A stretch of 64,000 bases of DNA from contig CAJQLX010000001.1 in assembly GCA_905479265.1 (NCBI GenBank), positions 62,001 through 126,000 on the forward strand, given 5' to 3'. The notes beneath the pieces were generated by a model. It saw only the letters and a list, made by a program, of their open reading frames with translations. It did no database searches and was not told the origin of the DNA. Of this stretch, positions 46,059 through 55,162 are shown in pieces. A program made the translations under genes and the position numbers. This DNA comes from an uncultured Alphaproteobacteria bacterium. GTDB lineage: Bacteria; Pseudomonadota; Alphaproteobacteria; UBA7985. Every line of letters begins with the position of its first letter. Position 1 is the first letter of the stretch.

Positions 46059-47219
46059 ATGTCTACTGCCACTCATTTCGACATCGATCCTGATGAATTC
46101 TGGCACGACCCCTATCCTACGCTGAAGCAAATGCGCCAGCGCGCAGCCATTGCTTTTGTCCCCCAGCTTGGCGCAACGCTCATGGTGAGGCGGGATGACA
46201 TCGCGTTGAATGAGAAGAAAATCGAGATTTTCTCATCCGTGCAGCCTGACGGATTGATGACCAAGTTGATGGGGCAAAACATGATGCGGAAAGATGGCCG
46301 GGAGCATCGCAGCGAGCGAAAAGCAATTTTCCCCGCCATTTCACCCCGAACCGTCAAGGACGTTTGGCGCGCAGCGTTTGAGGACATGGTCGACCGTGTC
46401 CTCGAAGACCTGCACCCCCGCAAAAAAGCGGACATGACACGCGATATTGCGCGCCGGTTGGCGGGTGAAGCGCTGTGTCTGGTGACGGGGTTAACCAACA
46501 TGGATTGGCAGACCATGGACAAGGTAAGCCAAGGCATGGTGGACGGCTGCGCCAATTATTCTGGCGACCCGACGGTAGAAGCCCACTGCATCGCCTGTGT
46601 CGAGACCATCGACCAGCACATTCTGCAGCGCTTTCCCCATGTCCGCCAAAGCCCCGATTACTCACTTTTATCGGTGCAGCAGCAGTCCGGCATGAGCGAT
46701 GATCAAAACGGGATCAACATTCGCCTGGCGATCTCAGGCGGTCAAAACGAAACACGAGACGCCATCGCTGGCACAATATGGGCCTTGCTCACGCACCCCA
46801 GCGAGCGCGAGAAAATTGCCAACGGACAGGCAAGCTGGATGAACGCCTTTGAAGAATATGCCCGATGGATGTCCCCAATCGGCATGTCACCGCGCCGCAT
46901 TGCGCAGCATTACACCTATGGGGGTGTTGAATTTGCCCCCGAAGACCGGGTGTTCTTCATGTTCAGCTCAGGAAACCGGGACGAAGACATCTTCGCGCAC
47001 CCGGACCACTTCAATCTCAGCCAAGACTGCACCCACGCCATTTCGTTTGGTGCAGGGCCGCATTTCTGTGCCGGAGCGTGGATTTCAAAGTGTTTGATCG
47101 CGGATGTCGTCTTGCCGCGCTTGTTTGAGCGCTTCAAAGGCCTGCGGTTGGCGGGTGAGGTTCCGTTTGGCGGGTGGGCCTTCCGGGGACCAATGGCCAT
47201 GCCGGTTGAATGGGACTGA
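46059..47219 (+). CDS. Cytochrome P450
   Basis: Soluble heme-thiolate monooxygenase of 386 residues. The heme-binding loop is FGAGPHFCAG with the axial Cys; the helix-K ExxR is in FEEYARWMSPI; the oxygen-activating helix I reads SGGQNETRDAIAG with the acid-threonine pair; helix C HRSERK follows the GREH element. The substrate cannot be told. No ferredoxin or ferredoxin reductase is adjacent, so redox partners must come from elsewhere. AGGGG lies upstream of ATG 46059. An MFS carrier follows on the same strand after about 210 bases. Confidence 0.95.
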   Translation: MSTATHFDIDPDEFWHDPYPTLKQMRQRAAIAFVPQLGATLMVRRDDIALNEKKIEIFSSVQPDGLMTKLMGQNMMRKDGREHRSERKAIFPAISPRTVKDVWRAAFEDMVDRVLEDLHPRKKADMTRDIARRLAGEALCLVTGLTNMDWQTMDKVSQGMVDGCANYSGDPTVEAHCIACVETIDQHILQRFPHVRQSPDYSLLSVQQQSGMSDDQNGINIRLAISGGQNETRDAIAGTIWALLTHPSEREKIANGQASWMNAFEEYARWMSPIGMSPRRIAQHYTYGGVEFAPEDRVFFMFSSGNRDEDIFAHPDHFNLSQDCTHAISFGAGPHFCAGAWISKCLIADVVLPRLFERFKGLRLAGEVPFGGWAFRGPMAMPVEWD

Positions 47220-47431
47220 GAACGGCGCTGACTGGTCGGCTGACTGAACGGAACTGTTAAGATATAGCCTGTTTCGTCGAAAATGCTATCTTTATGCCGC
47301 TGTTCGCCCTTGAGTTGGGGGTGGCTGGAGGTGAAATCACCTGATCCCGCAGAAAACTCGCGCACGTGCCCCGCGCCGCTGAACGAAGCGATCAAGGGCT
47401 TGTGCGACATTGGACGAAGGGACACGGCCTG

Positions 47432-48610
47432 ATGGGACGTGCTTGGCCTGTGTTAATCCTTCTGGCTTTCACGCAGTTTTGTGCAAGTTGGGGGTCACTG
47501 ACCATCATCGGCGTGCAGGTAGAAATGCGCGACGGGCTGAATGTATCCGGCGACGCGATTGCTGGGTTGATTTGGTCCTATTCTTTCTCAATCGCTGTCG
47601 GCGCGATTTTGGCTCAAGTCCTCATCGGACATTGGCCCCGCCGAGCCGTGTTGCTGTGTTCCATGTCTTTACTGGGGTTGGGTGCCTGTTTCTTGGGTCT
47701 GGCCCAAACGTGGGAACAGGCGATGATCGCACGGGTGTTGATGGCCGTTGGCGGCTGCTCCATCATGCCAACAACAACGGTGATCGCAGCCTCACTCGTC
47801 CCAGAATCCCAACGACCCGCCGCGTTGTCGGTGGTGTTTACGGGCCTGACTGCGTCATTGGTTCTCGCGCTGCCCATCGCAAGTCTGGTCAGCTCATCCG
47901 CGGGTTGGCGGGCCGCGTGGTTTGTTTCGGGCGGCTCAGCCTTTATCGCTGTTATAGGCTTAGCGTGGGGTGTTCCCGCGGGCATTCAGGGAACACGCGC
48001 AACGTTCAAATCCATCCGCGCTGTTTTGGCCGATCGCGCCACGTCGCTGACCATTCTTACCACGCTGCTTCTGATTACCGGCGGCTTCATGACCTATGCG
48101 ATGGTTTCATTCTGGCTGGTCGAGGTCACCCAAACACCGCGATGGGCGGTGATCCCCATTCTGCTAGCCTCTGGCATAGCGTCCACAGCGGGCAATATCC
48201 TGTCCTCCCCCATCCTCAAAATTCTAGGCCGCGACCCAACAATCATCGCCGGTATGGGCTCAGCCGCCGCGTGCTTTATCATCCTTTGGACCCTGCCCCA
48301 GATTCTCTGGCTTTCCTATCCGGCGATGATCCTAATGGGCTTGGGCTGGTCGCTCTGTCTCGCGCCGCTGCAGGCGCGTCTGGTCCAGACCGCTGGCCCT
48401 CGGTCGCAATTAGCCCTCGCGCTCAACGCGTCGGCCTTTTTTGGCGGGCAAGGGTTCGGCGCCATTTGCGGCGGTGCGGTCTATGTCGCCTTTGGTCCCG
48501 TGCTGCTCCCGCTGTTTTCTGTGCTGGTTCTTGGCGGGGCAACGGTGCTGTTTTATCTCGCCAAAGACATCAAATCAGCAGCCGAAACGGCGTCAGACTC
48601 CCCGATATAA
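47432..48610 (+). CDS. MFS transporter
   Basis: Secondary carrier of about 392 residues with twelve helices. The frame is open from GTG 47366, but ATG 47432 starts MGRAWPVLILLAFTQF just before helix 1 and has AAGGGA upstream. Motif-A-like region is GHWPRRAVLL after helix 2. The order of gene and the P450 before it may mean export or import of a P450 substrate or product; this is inference. The next gene, recQ, starts about 200 bases later. Confidence 0.88.
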   Translation: MGRAWPVLILLAFTQFCASWGSLTIIGVQVEMRDGLNVSGDAIAGLIWSYSFSIAVGAILAQVLIGHWPRRAVLLCSMSLLGLGACFLGLAQTWEQAMIARVLMAVGGCSIMPTTTVIAASLVPESQRPAALSVVFTGLTASLVLALPIASLVSSSAGWRAAWFVSGGSAFIAVIGLAWGVPAGIQGTRATFKSIRAVLADRATSLTILTTLLLITGGFMTYAMVSFWLVEVTQTPRWAVIPILLASGIASTAGNILSSPILKILGRDPTIIAGMGSAAACFIILWTLPQILWLSYPAMILMGLGWSLCLAPLQARLVQTAGPRSQLALALNASAFFGGQGFGAICGGAVYVAFGPVLLPLFSVLVLGGATVLFYLAKDIKSAAETASDSPI

Positions 48611-48806
48611 GAACGCCAACGCTGAGGCGCGCAAAAGTTACCCAGAAGCAAACACCGAAATGCCCCGCTTCGTGGCTTGGGAGTCATTTCGTTGCGCGTC
48701 CCGCTGTGCTTTAACATCCCCAAAAGAATATGCGACGACTTGGCGGCGGAAACCCCACCCCGGAAAGCCAAACCGGCGCACTCAAAAAATGGAGGGAAGC
48801 GACACC

Positions 48807-50612
48807 GTGAGTCTCGGCAACAAGCATGATGTTCTCAAAACTGTCTTTGGCTTCGATGATTTCCGTCGAGGTCAGGAGCAGATTGTCGATCATTTGCTGG
48901 ACGGCAAAAACTCACTTGCCGTTATGCCCACCGGTGCCGGCAAATCTCTGACCTACCAAGTTCCCGCTTTGGTCAAAGGCGGTTTGAGTTTGGTGGTCTC
49001 TCCATTGGTCGCGTTGATGCAGGACCAAGTGGCCGCGCTGAAACTGGCCGGCATCAATGCTGCAAGCATAAACTCAGCCCAAAGCCGTGAAGAAAACGTC
49101 CGCATCTGGCGCGCCGTCGCAGCGGGTGAAGTGCCGATCCTGTATCTCGCACCGGAGCGATTGATGACAGATCGAATGATCGCCGCTTTGCGCAAAATCA
49201 GCCTTAGCCTGATTGCCATCGATGAAGCGCACTGCATCAGCCAATGGGGGGCCAGCTTTCGTCCTGAATACGATGCACTATCCCAGCTGCGCACGTCCTT
49301 TCCCGATACGCCCATCGCAGCGGTTACGGCGACGGCGGATGAGCCAACGCGCCAAGACATCGTAAAGAAGATCTTTGGCGGCACGGCTGAAGTCTACGTC
49401 GCCGGTTTCGATCGCCCCAATATCCGTCTAGCCGTCCGAGCAAAACAGCGTGCGAAAGAGCAACTGTTGGACTTCCTTGACGATCACCGAGGGAACAGCG
49501 GCATTGTCTACACGCTGTCCAGAAAGAGCAGCGAGGATTATGCCGCGTTTCTCGTGGAAAAGGGCTTTAACGCGCGGGCTTATCATGCCGGTTTGAAGCC
49601 TGAAGAAAGGTCAGAGACCCAAGCTGCCTTTATGACAGAGCCCGATCTGATCGTTTGCGCCACCATCGCCTTTGGCATGGGGATCGATAAAGCCGATGTC
49701 CGCTTTGTCTTTCACGCTGACTTGCCAGGCTCGTTGGACGCCTACTATCAGGAAATTGGCCGCGCCGGTCGCGATGGTGAACCCGCAGTGGCTCAGATGG
49801 TTTTTGGGGCGCAGGATATCAATTTACGCCGTCGCTTCATTGATCAGGAGTTCGAAGACGGCGAACGCCTGCGTCGCGAGCATGCGCGCTTGAGTGCGCT
49901 TGTGGCCTATTGTGAAGCGCCAGATTGCCGACGCCAGACGCTGCTGGCCTACTTTGGCGAGGCTGCAAAACCGTGCGGCAACTGCGATCTCTGTCTCGAT
50001 CCAGATGACAAAACCGACGGCACAGATATGGCGCAGTTGGTTCTTCGTGCCGTCGATGCCACCGGCAATCGTTTTGGCGCGACATACGTGATTGAATTCC
50101 TGCTGGGCAAAGCGTCCGACAAGCACACAGCAAACAAACACGATGAACACGCGGAATTTGGCCAAGGGCAACATCAAGCCAAGACGTTCTGGCAGAGCTT
50201 TCTGCGGCAAATGGTGGGTGGAGGACTGCTTGAGCGCGATGTTTCCGGTTTTGGTGGTCTGTCGATTACGACCAAGGGCCAAAATCTGCTCGATGGTGCA
50301 TCGACATTTGAGTTCCGATCGAACCAGATCCCGAAGACCCGCGCGGAGCGGGTTCGTCGTTCAACGCAGGATCAAGCCGCACAAGCGGACGTATCAACGG
50401 ACCTGCTGCAAGCCCTCAAAAAGCGGCGCACCGCGTTTGCGGCAGAGCGTGGTGTTCCCCCGTACGTCATCTTCTCGGACAAAACACTGATCGATATGGC
50501 ATCGGTCAGACCGTCCAACCGGGAGGAGTTTCTGACCGTGAACGGCGTTGGCGACGCGAAGGCTGATCAGTTTTGTGAAGCCTTTTTATCCGTTCTAGAT
50601 ACCTTTGGTTGA
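48807..50612 (+). CDS. recQ: ATP-dependent DNA helicase RecQ
   Basis: 3'-5' superfamily 2 helicase for recombination and replication-fork repair. Motif I is PTGAGKSLTYQ, motif II DEAHCISQWG, motif VI YYQEIGRAGRDG. The RecQ zinc-binding site has YCEAPDCRRQ and CGNCDLC; then the winged helix, and a C-terminal HRDC domain ending at SVLDTFG. The frame stays open back to 48441 over the MFS gene. GTG 48807 is chosen since GGAGGGAAG lies just upstream and the length (601) equals E. coli RecQ; ATG 48789 is the alternative. Confidence 0.95.
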   Translation: MSLGNKHDVLKTVFGFDDFRRGQEQIVDHLLDGKNSLAVMPTGAGKSLTYQVPALVKGGLSLVVSPLVALMQDQVAALKLAGINAASINSAQSREENVRIWRAVAAGEVPILYLAPERLMTDRMIAALRKISLSLIAIDEAHCISQWGASFRPEYDALSQLRTSFPDTPIAAVTATADEPTRQDIVKKIFGGTAEVYVAGFDRPNIRLAVRAKQRAKEQLLDFLDDHRGNSGIVYTLSRKSSEDYAAFLVEKGFNARAYHAGLKPEERSETQAAFMTEPDLIVCATIAFGMGIDKADVRFVFHADLPGSLDAYYQEIGRAGRDGEPAVAQMVFGAQDINLRRRFIDQEFEDGERLRREHARLSALVAYCEAPDCRRQTLLAYFGEAAKPCGNCDLCLDPDDKTDGTDMAQLVLRAVDATGNRFGATYVIEFLLGKASDKHTANKHDEHAEFGQGQHQAKTFWQSFLRQMVGGGLLERDVSGFGGLSITTKGQNLLDGASTFEFRSNQIPKTRAERVRRSTQDQAAQADVSTDLLQALKKRRTAFAAERGVPPYVIFSDKTLIDMASVRPSNREEFLTVNGVGDAKADQFCEAFLSVLDTFG

Positions 50613-50851
50613 GAATCTCCCACTGCTGACAAACGCTTCTGCACGACGAATCTTCATAACTGGAGCCCAATTTTACCGGGATTTTTTGCCCAATCCGCAC
50701 AATTCCGGCCACAAATTGAGGCTATCCCCAATAAAACAGCGCCAATTTCCCGAATGTGCGCATAATGTCTTTTTCTTTTTGGGCAGTTTCATTAAACCGA
50801 AAGCTCATTCGGGGTGGTGCCACGACACCATGACACAAGGGAGTTATCACG

Positions 50852-51148
50852 ATGTCAAAAACCGCTTTCACCGCATTGGTTTCCGCAGCCGCTCAAGAAT
50901 CTGGCGTCGCTGAATCTCAGGCTAAAGCAACAATCGAAGCGTTCCTCGGCGCGCTTCAGTCCGAACTGGTTTCCGGCAACGACGTCGCTGTCGGTGCTTT
51001 TGCAACCATTAAGTCGGAAGTTCGCGCTGCTCGCACGGGCCGCAACCCGTCCACGGGCGCGACGATCAATATTCCTGAGAAGCGTGTTGCTTCCTTCAAG
51101 CCGTCCACGGCTTTGAAAAATGCTATGGGTGACGCTGCAACCAGCTAA
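50852..51148 (+). CDS. HU/IHF-family DNA-binding protein
   Basis: 98-residue histone-like protein that binds and bends DNA as a dimer. The family core is ESQAKATIEAFLGALQSEL, then VGAFATIKSEVRAARTGRNPSTG with the DNA-clamp arm and INIPEKRVASFKPS. It diverges from standard HU at GAF in place of GFG, and its helices are rich in Ala/Ser. AAGGGAG precedes the ATG. It is monocistronic, ending in a good terminator. Confidence 0.94.
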   Translation: MSKTAFTALVSAAAQESGVAESQAKATIEAFLGALQSELVSGNDVAVGAFATIKSEVRAARTGRNPSTGATINIPEKRVASFKPSTALKNAMGDAATS

Positions 51149-51214
51149 ACACTCAGGCAAGGGGGAAGCACGCTGTCGTCAGCGGCACCCCAGAATCAGG
51201 ACAATGTCCTCATC

Positions 51215-51258
51215 AAGGGCGCGAAGTGGCACAATATCCTGCCGCGTTCGCGCCTTTT
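51215..51258 (+). terminator. Rho-independent terminator of the HU-like gene
   Basis: Stem GGCGCGAA (51218-51225) with TTCGCGCC (51247-51254), extended inward by GTGGC/GCCGC around a ten-base loop, and followed by TTTT. It is 67 bases after the stop of the HU-like gene and ends that transcript before cysG. Confidence 0.75.
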
Positions 51259-51340
51259 GTGATTTGAGGCTTATTTTTTCCTTCATATTGTGATTTTTCA
51301 GGAAAATGGCACATTTAAACGGTGTTGAACCGAGGGTGCC

Positions 51341-52372
51341 ATGAAAGCCTTTCCTTTATTCCTGACCGTGCAAGCGCGTTCGCTCGTGGTTTTTGGTGGT
51401 GGCGAAGAAGCCGCCGCAAAGCTGCGGCTTTTGCTGAAAACAGAAGCACAGGTGATTGCGGTGGCGTCTGCGTTTGAGCCAGCCGTGTCTGAGCTTGAAG
51501 GCCTGACCTTGGTTCGCCAGAACCCGCTGTGCTTCGCGTTCCCATCCAATACGCCCTTTGCCTACGCCGCCACCGGCGATGAGGAACTCGACGCTGACCT
51601 GGCCCGAAAAGCGCGTCACGCCGGCGTGCTGGTTTGTGCCGCTGATCAGCCTGCGGTTTCTGATTTTTCTACGCCGGCCCTTGTTGATCGTGACCCCGTG
51701 GTGATTGCCATCGGCACCGAAGGGACAGCACCCGTGCTCGCCCGCTCGATCAAAGCACAAATCGAATTCATGCTGGAGCCGAGCTTAGGCCTCATCGCCA
51801 AGACGGCGGCAGGCTTGCGGGATCAGGTTGCTCGGACGCTGAAACCCGGTCAGCCACGGCGCGATTTCTGGCGCGCCTTCTTTAGCACCGCACGCACCGA
51901 ACGCTTGAGTTCCGCCCAAGCGGTTGAGACGCTTGGCAACGACCTGTTGACCGCCCCCGCCCAAAGCCAGCAGGCCGGCAGCCTGACGATTGTTGGGACC
52001 GGTGCTGGGGAAGCGGATCTGCTGGCCATTGCCGGACACCGCGCGCTCGATACCGCAGCCGTCGTTCTCTATGAGCCCTTGGTCGCTCGGTCCGTGCTGG
52101 AACTGGCACGACGAGAAGCAACATTTCAGGTGTTAGAACTCAACGCTTTTGCTGACGTTTTGCGCCACGTGGCAGCGGGTCATCAAGTGGTTCGCCTTGT
52201 TTCTGGCGACGGCACCTTGGCCGCAGACGAACATAAGGCCGCGCAAGCCGCAGGCCTGAAGGTTCGGTTGATTCCGGGCCTGAACGTCACGTCTGACACA
52301 GCTTCAACCCATCCGCCGTCGCGCACCCAGCGCGCTGCGCTTCCCCCCTATATTTCCCGAAAGGCTGCATAA
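51341..52372 (+). CDS. CysG-like protein: precorrin-2 dehydrogenase domain with degenerate methyltransferase half
   Basis: 343 residues. The first half is a CysG N-terminal (Met8-like) precorrin-2 dehydrogenase/sirohydrochlorin ferrochelatase: FLTVQARSLVVFGGGEEAAAKL for NAD binding, then LVCAADQPAVSDFSTPALV and GTAPVLARSIKAQIE. The second half starts like a uroporphyrinogen III methyltransferase (SLTIVGTGAGEADLLAI, VVLYEPLVA) but covers only about 100 of 240 residues, and the GGDPFxFGR substrate/SAM site is replaced by VSGDGTLAADE. It likely makes siroheme only in the second-stage reactions. First gene of the sulfite reduction operon. Confidence 0.85.
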   Translation: MKAFPLFLTVQARSLVVFGGGEEAAAKLRLLLKTEAQVIAVASAFEPAVSELEGLTLVRQNPLCFAFPSNTPFAYAATGDEELDADLARKARHAGVLVCAADQPAVSDFSTPALVDRDPVVIAIGTEGTAPVLARSIKAQIEFMLEPSLGLIAKTAAGLRDQVARTLKPGQPRRDFWRAFFSTARTERLSSAQAVETLGNDLLTAPAQSQQAGSLTIVGTGAGEADLLAIAGHRALDTAAVVLYEPLVARSVLELARREATFQVLELNAFADVLRHVAAGHQVVRLVSGDGTLAADEHKAAQAAGLKVRLIPGLNVTSDTASTHPPSRTQRAALPPYISRKAA

Positions 52373-52374
52373 TC

Positions 52375-52677
52375 ATGGCTGCTGCATTAACCACCAAGGC
52401 AATTCTGACCGCCAATGACGTACGCAACGGCGACATCGTGTTTTGGACAGCGGACCAGCGCTGGTCCACGTCCATCGATGATGCCGCGATCGGCTACGGC
52501 AAAGACGACACGGATCAACTCGCCGATGCAGGGAAACAGGCAGAAGCGGCAAATACCGTTGTTGGGGCGTATCTGATTGCTCTGCGCCCGGAAGAAACCA
52601 CGGCCCGCGTGCCGGTGAAAATGCGCGAAGTGCGTCGCTTGGCCGGTCCAAGCATCGAATTTGCGCAAGCGGCCTGA
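52375..52677 (+). CDS. DUF2849 domain protein
   Basis: 100-residue protein of DUF2849, a family found almost only beside cysI/cysG in alphaproteobacteria. Core is LTANDVRNGDIVFWTADQRWS, ending YLIALRPEETTARVPVKMRE. Function is unknown; a link to siroheme-dependent sulfite reduction is inferred from this context. It begins 3 bases after the cysG-like stop and precedes the reductase by 12 bases. Confidence 0.88.
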   Translation: MAAALTTKAILTANDVRNGDIVFWTADQRWSTSIDDAAIGYGKDDTDQLADAGKQAEAANTVVGAYLIALRPEETTARVPVKMREVRRLAGPSIEFAQAA

Positions 52678-52689
52678 GGGACTTCAACC

Positions 52690-54339
52690 ATGTATCAGTA
52701 TGATGATCACGACCAATCCTTTGTCGAGGCGCGCGCGGATGAATTTCGCAACCAAGTGGAGCGCCGTTTGGCGGGCCAACTGAGCGAGGATGAATTCAAG
52801 CCGCTGCGCCTGCAAAACGGGCTGTACTTGCAACTTCACGCCTACATGCTGCGGGTTGCCATTCCCTATGGAGAGCTGAGCAGTGCCCAGCTGCGGAAAC
52901 TGGGGTATATCGCCGATACCTACGACAAAGGCTACGGGCACTTTACCACGCGCCAGAACATCCAGTTCAACTGGCCCAAGCTGGTTGATACACCCGACAT
53001 TCTGGATCACTTGGCTGGGGTCCAGATGCACGCCATCCAAACCTCTGGCAACTGCATTCGGAACGTGACGTCCGACCCCTTTGCCGGTGTCGCAGCGGAT
53101 GAGTTTATCGACCCAAGGCCGATCTCTGAGCTCATGCGGCAGTGGTCCATGCTGCACCCTGAATTCGCGTTTTTACCGCGCAAGTTCAAGTTCGCGGTCA
53201 CTGGTGCGGCTGATGATCGGGCGGCGATCAAGTTCCATGACATTGGCATTTGGGCCAAAGTGGACGACGCCGGCGCGCCGGTCTTTGACGTCTACGTTGG
53301 CGGCGGGCAAGGCCGCACCCCACGGGTGGCCAAGCTGTTCGAAAGCGCGGTTCCTCTGCCCGAGCTCATGCCACTGCTGGATGCCATGCTGCGGGTCTAT
53401 AACCTGCACGGCCGCCGGGACAACAAATACAAAGCGCGGATCAAGATCCTGGTTGAAGAATTGGGTTTGGAGAATTACCGCGATGAGGTGAAGGCAGAAG
53501 TCGCCGGCATCGACCGCGCACCGTTCGCCACTGTCGAAGCGGAGTATGCACGGATCAAAGACGCCTTTGAAGAAGGCACCCCCGGCATGACACCCGGCGA
53601 GCCGATCGATCTGGGCGCAGCGGATCCAGCGTTCAGCGGTTGGGTCAAAACCAATGTTGCCGCCCATCGTGTCCCCGGCTGGGCCATTGCGCAAATTTCC
53701 GTCAAACCCAAGGGCGGCATTCCCGGTGACGTGACCGGTGAGCAAATGCGGGCGCTCGCAGACCTTGCTGACACATTCTCGCAAGGCGAATTGCGGATCA
53801 CACACCGACAAAACGTGGTGTTCCCCTACGTCAAAGCCACAGACTTGCTGGCGCTTTATCAAGGACTGGCTGCGGTTGGCCTTGGCGAAGACAACATCGG
53901 TGAGGCATCCGACATCATTGCTTGCCCCGGACTGGATTACTGCGCGCTGGCCACGGCCCGCTCGATCCCTGTGGCGCAGGAATTGTCTTCCATGCTGCGG
54001 GATCGCGAAGCTAAGGACGAGCTCGGCTCTATCTCGTTGAACATTTCCGGCTGTATCAATGCGTGCGGGCATCACCACGCGGCGAACATTGGTATTCTGG
54101 GGCTGAACAAGGCCGAAAAGGAAAGCTACCAAATCACGCTTGGTGGGCGGTCGGATGAGAACGCGGCGGTTGGTGATATTCTCGGCCCGGGCTTTGCCCA
54201 AGCCGACGTGCCCGGCGCGGTTTCCAAGATCATCGACACCTATCTCGACCTGCGCACCAGCACGCAAGAACGCTTCCCCGATACCTATGCGCGGGTTGGC
54301 AAAGAACCGTTTAAGGAGGCTGTCTATGTGGGTGCTTAA
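52690..54339 (+). CDS. cysI: Siroheme nitrite/sulfite reductase (ferredoxin-type)
   Basis: 549-residue reductase that takes six electrons to turn sulfite into sulfide (or nitrite into ammonia). The coupled siroheme-[4Fe-4S] cysteines are in IACPGLDYCALA and NISGCINACGHHH. The parachute N-terminal domain repeat includes YGHFTTRQNIQFNWPK and a second copy LRITHRQNVVFPYVK. The co-transcription with DUF2849, DUF934 and a ferredoxin-NADP reductase marks it as the assimilatory sulfite enzyme. It ends overlapping the next gene by 14 bases. Confidence 0.95.
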   Translation: MYQYDDHDQSFVEARADEFRNQVERRLAGQLSEDEFKPLRLQNGLYLQLHAYMLRVAIPYGELSSAQLRKLGYIADTYDKGYGHFTTRQNIQFNWPKLVDTPDILDHLAGVQMHAIQTSGNCIRNVTSDPFAGVAADEFIDPRPISELMRQWSMLHPEFAFLPRKFKFAVTGAADDRAAIKFHDIGIWAKVDDAGAPVFDVYVGGGQGRTPRVAKLFESAVPLPELMPLLDAMLRVYNLHGRRDNKYKARIKILVEELGLENYRDEVKAEVAGIDRAPFATVEAEYARIKDAFEEGTPGMTPGEPIDLGAADPAFSGWVKTNVAAHRVPGWAIAQISVKPKGGIPGDVTGEQMRALADLADTFSQGELRITHRQNVVFPYVKATDLLALYQGLAAVGLGEDNIGEASDIIACPGLDYCALATARSIPVAQELSSMLRDREAKDELGSISLNISGCINACGHHHAANIGILGLNKAEKESYQITLGGRSDENAAVGDILGPGFAQADVPGAVSKIIDTYLDLRTSTQERFPDTYARVGKEPFKEAVYVGA

Positions 54340-55147
54340 GGAACAAGGCGCACGCTTTGAACATCGCGCAGACAGCAGCGATAGCGCTGCAGGATTGACG
54401 GTCGATGCCGGTGAACCATGCCTGGACGAGCAATCCTTCGCGAACGAAGGCAACTGCGTCACGCTTAACTTTCCCAGCTCCCACGATGGTCGTGGATTTT
54501 CCTTTGCCAAGCGCGTTCGTCGGGAGCGCGGTGAAGGGGTTCGGATCATCGCAACCGGCAACCTGATCCCCGATCAAGCACGCATGGCGTTCCAATGCGG
54601 CTTTTCGGAAATCCACCTCAGCGATGAGTTGGTCAGCCGCCACGGTGAAACAGCATGGCGCGCCGCAACCACCGTCGCACCGGACGCGCTGTACACCAAA
54701 TCCGGCAAAGCGCCTTCCATCTGGGACGCGCGGCATCAACACAGCGTGAAGATCAAGTCGCTCACATCCGCGGAAGCGTTCGAAGACCTACAGCGCTCCG
54801 CCAAGGGGGTCTTGCTGGACGTGCGCACCTCCGCCGAATGGCAGTTCGTGGGCCGCCCTGCCTTTGAACGCAGCGTTGGTATCCAATGGCAGACCTTCCC
54901 TTATGCCTCGCAAAATCCCAATTTCCTGGATGAAGTTGCCGATGCCGGGTTGACGCAGGAAACGCCGATTTACGTGCTATGTCGCTCTGGCGTTCGCTCG
55001 TTGGCAGCAGCACAAGCGCTGAAGGCAGCGGGTTACAAAGACCTGACCAACGTGTCAGACGGCTTTGAAGGTGCAAAGAATGCATCCGGCCGTCGCGGCA
55101 TTCTCAACGGCTGGAAAGCGGCGCATTTGCCGTGGAATCAAGACTAA
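54326..55147 (+). CDS. DUF934-rhodanese fusion protein
   Basis: 273 residues in two parts. Residues about 1-115 belong to DUF934, a family that accompanies cysI (VTLNFPSSHDGRGFSFAKRV, then IIATGNLIPDQARMAFQCGF). Residues about 142-270 are a rhodanese domain (VLLDVRTSAEWQFVG, then YVLCRSGVRSLAAAQALKAAG), with active-site Cys219 in the loop CRSGVRS. Start ATG 54326 has AAGGAGG six bases ahead and overlaps cysI. The rhodanese part suggests persulfide handling, but that is inferred; normally DUF934 stands alone. Confidence 0.88.
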   Translation: MWVLKEQGARFEHRADSSDSAAGLTVDAGEPCLDEQSFANEGNCVTLNFPSSHDGRGFSFAKRVRRERGEGVRIIATGNLIPDQARMAFQCGFSEIHLSDELVSRHGETAWRAATTVAPDALYTKSGKAPSIWDARHQHSVKIKSLTSAEAFEDLQRSAKGVLLDVRTSAEWQFVGRPAFERSVGIQWQTFPYASQNPNFLDEVADAGLTQETPIYVLCRSGVRSLAAAQALKAAGYKDLTNVSDGFEGAKNASGRRGILNGWKAAHLPWNQD

Positions 55148-55162
55148 GGACCGAACCCCACC

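Noticed and set aside
47410-48714. 434-codon + frame overlapping the MFS carrier
   Set aside because: Reads the same strand one frame off the hydrophobic carrier; its product is an Arg/Ser/Pro-rich sequence without domains.
48441-48806. 122-codon upstream extension of the recQ frame
   Set aside because: Overlaps the carrier gene and adds a Cys/Arg-rich stretch not seen in RecQ; a ribosome site favours 48807.
53173-54561. Long open frame on the - strand opposite cysI (462 codons)
   Set aside because: Fully antisense to the sulfite reductase, with no recognisable motif; frame openness comes from codon bias.
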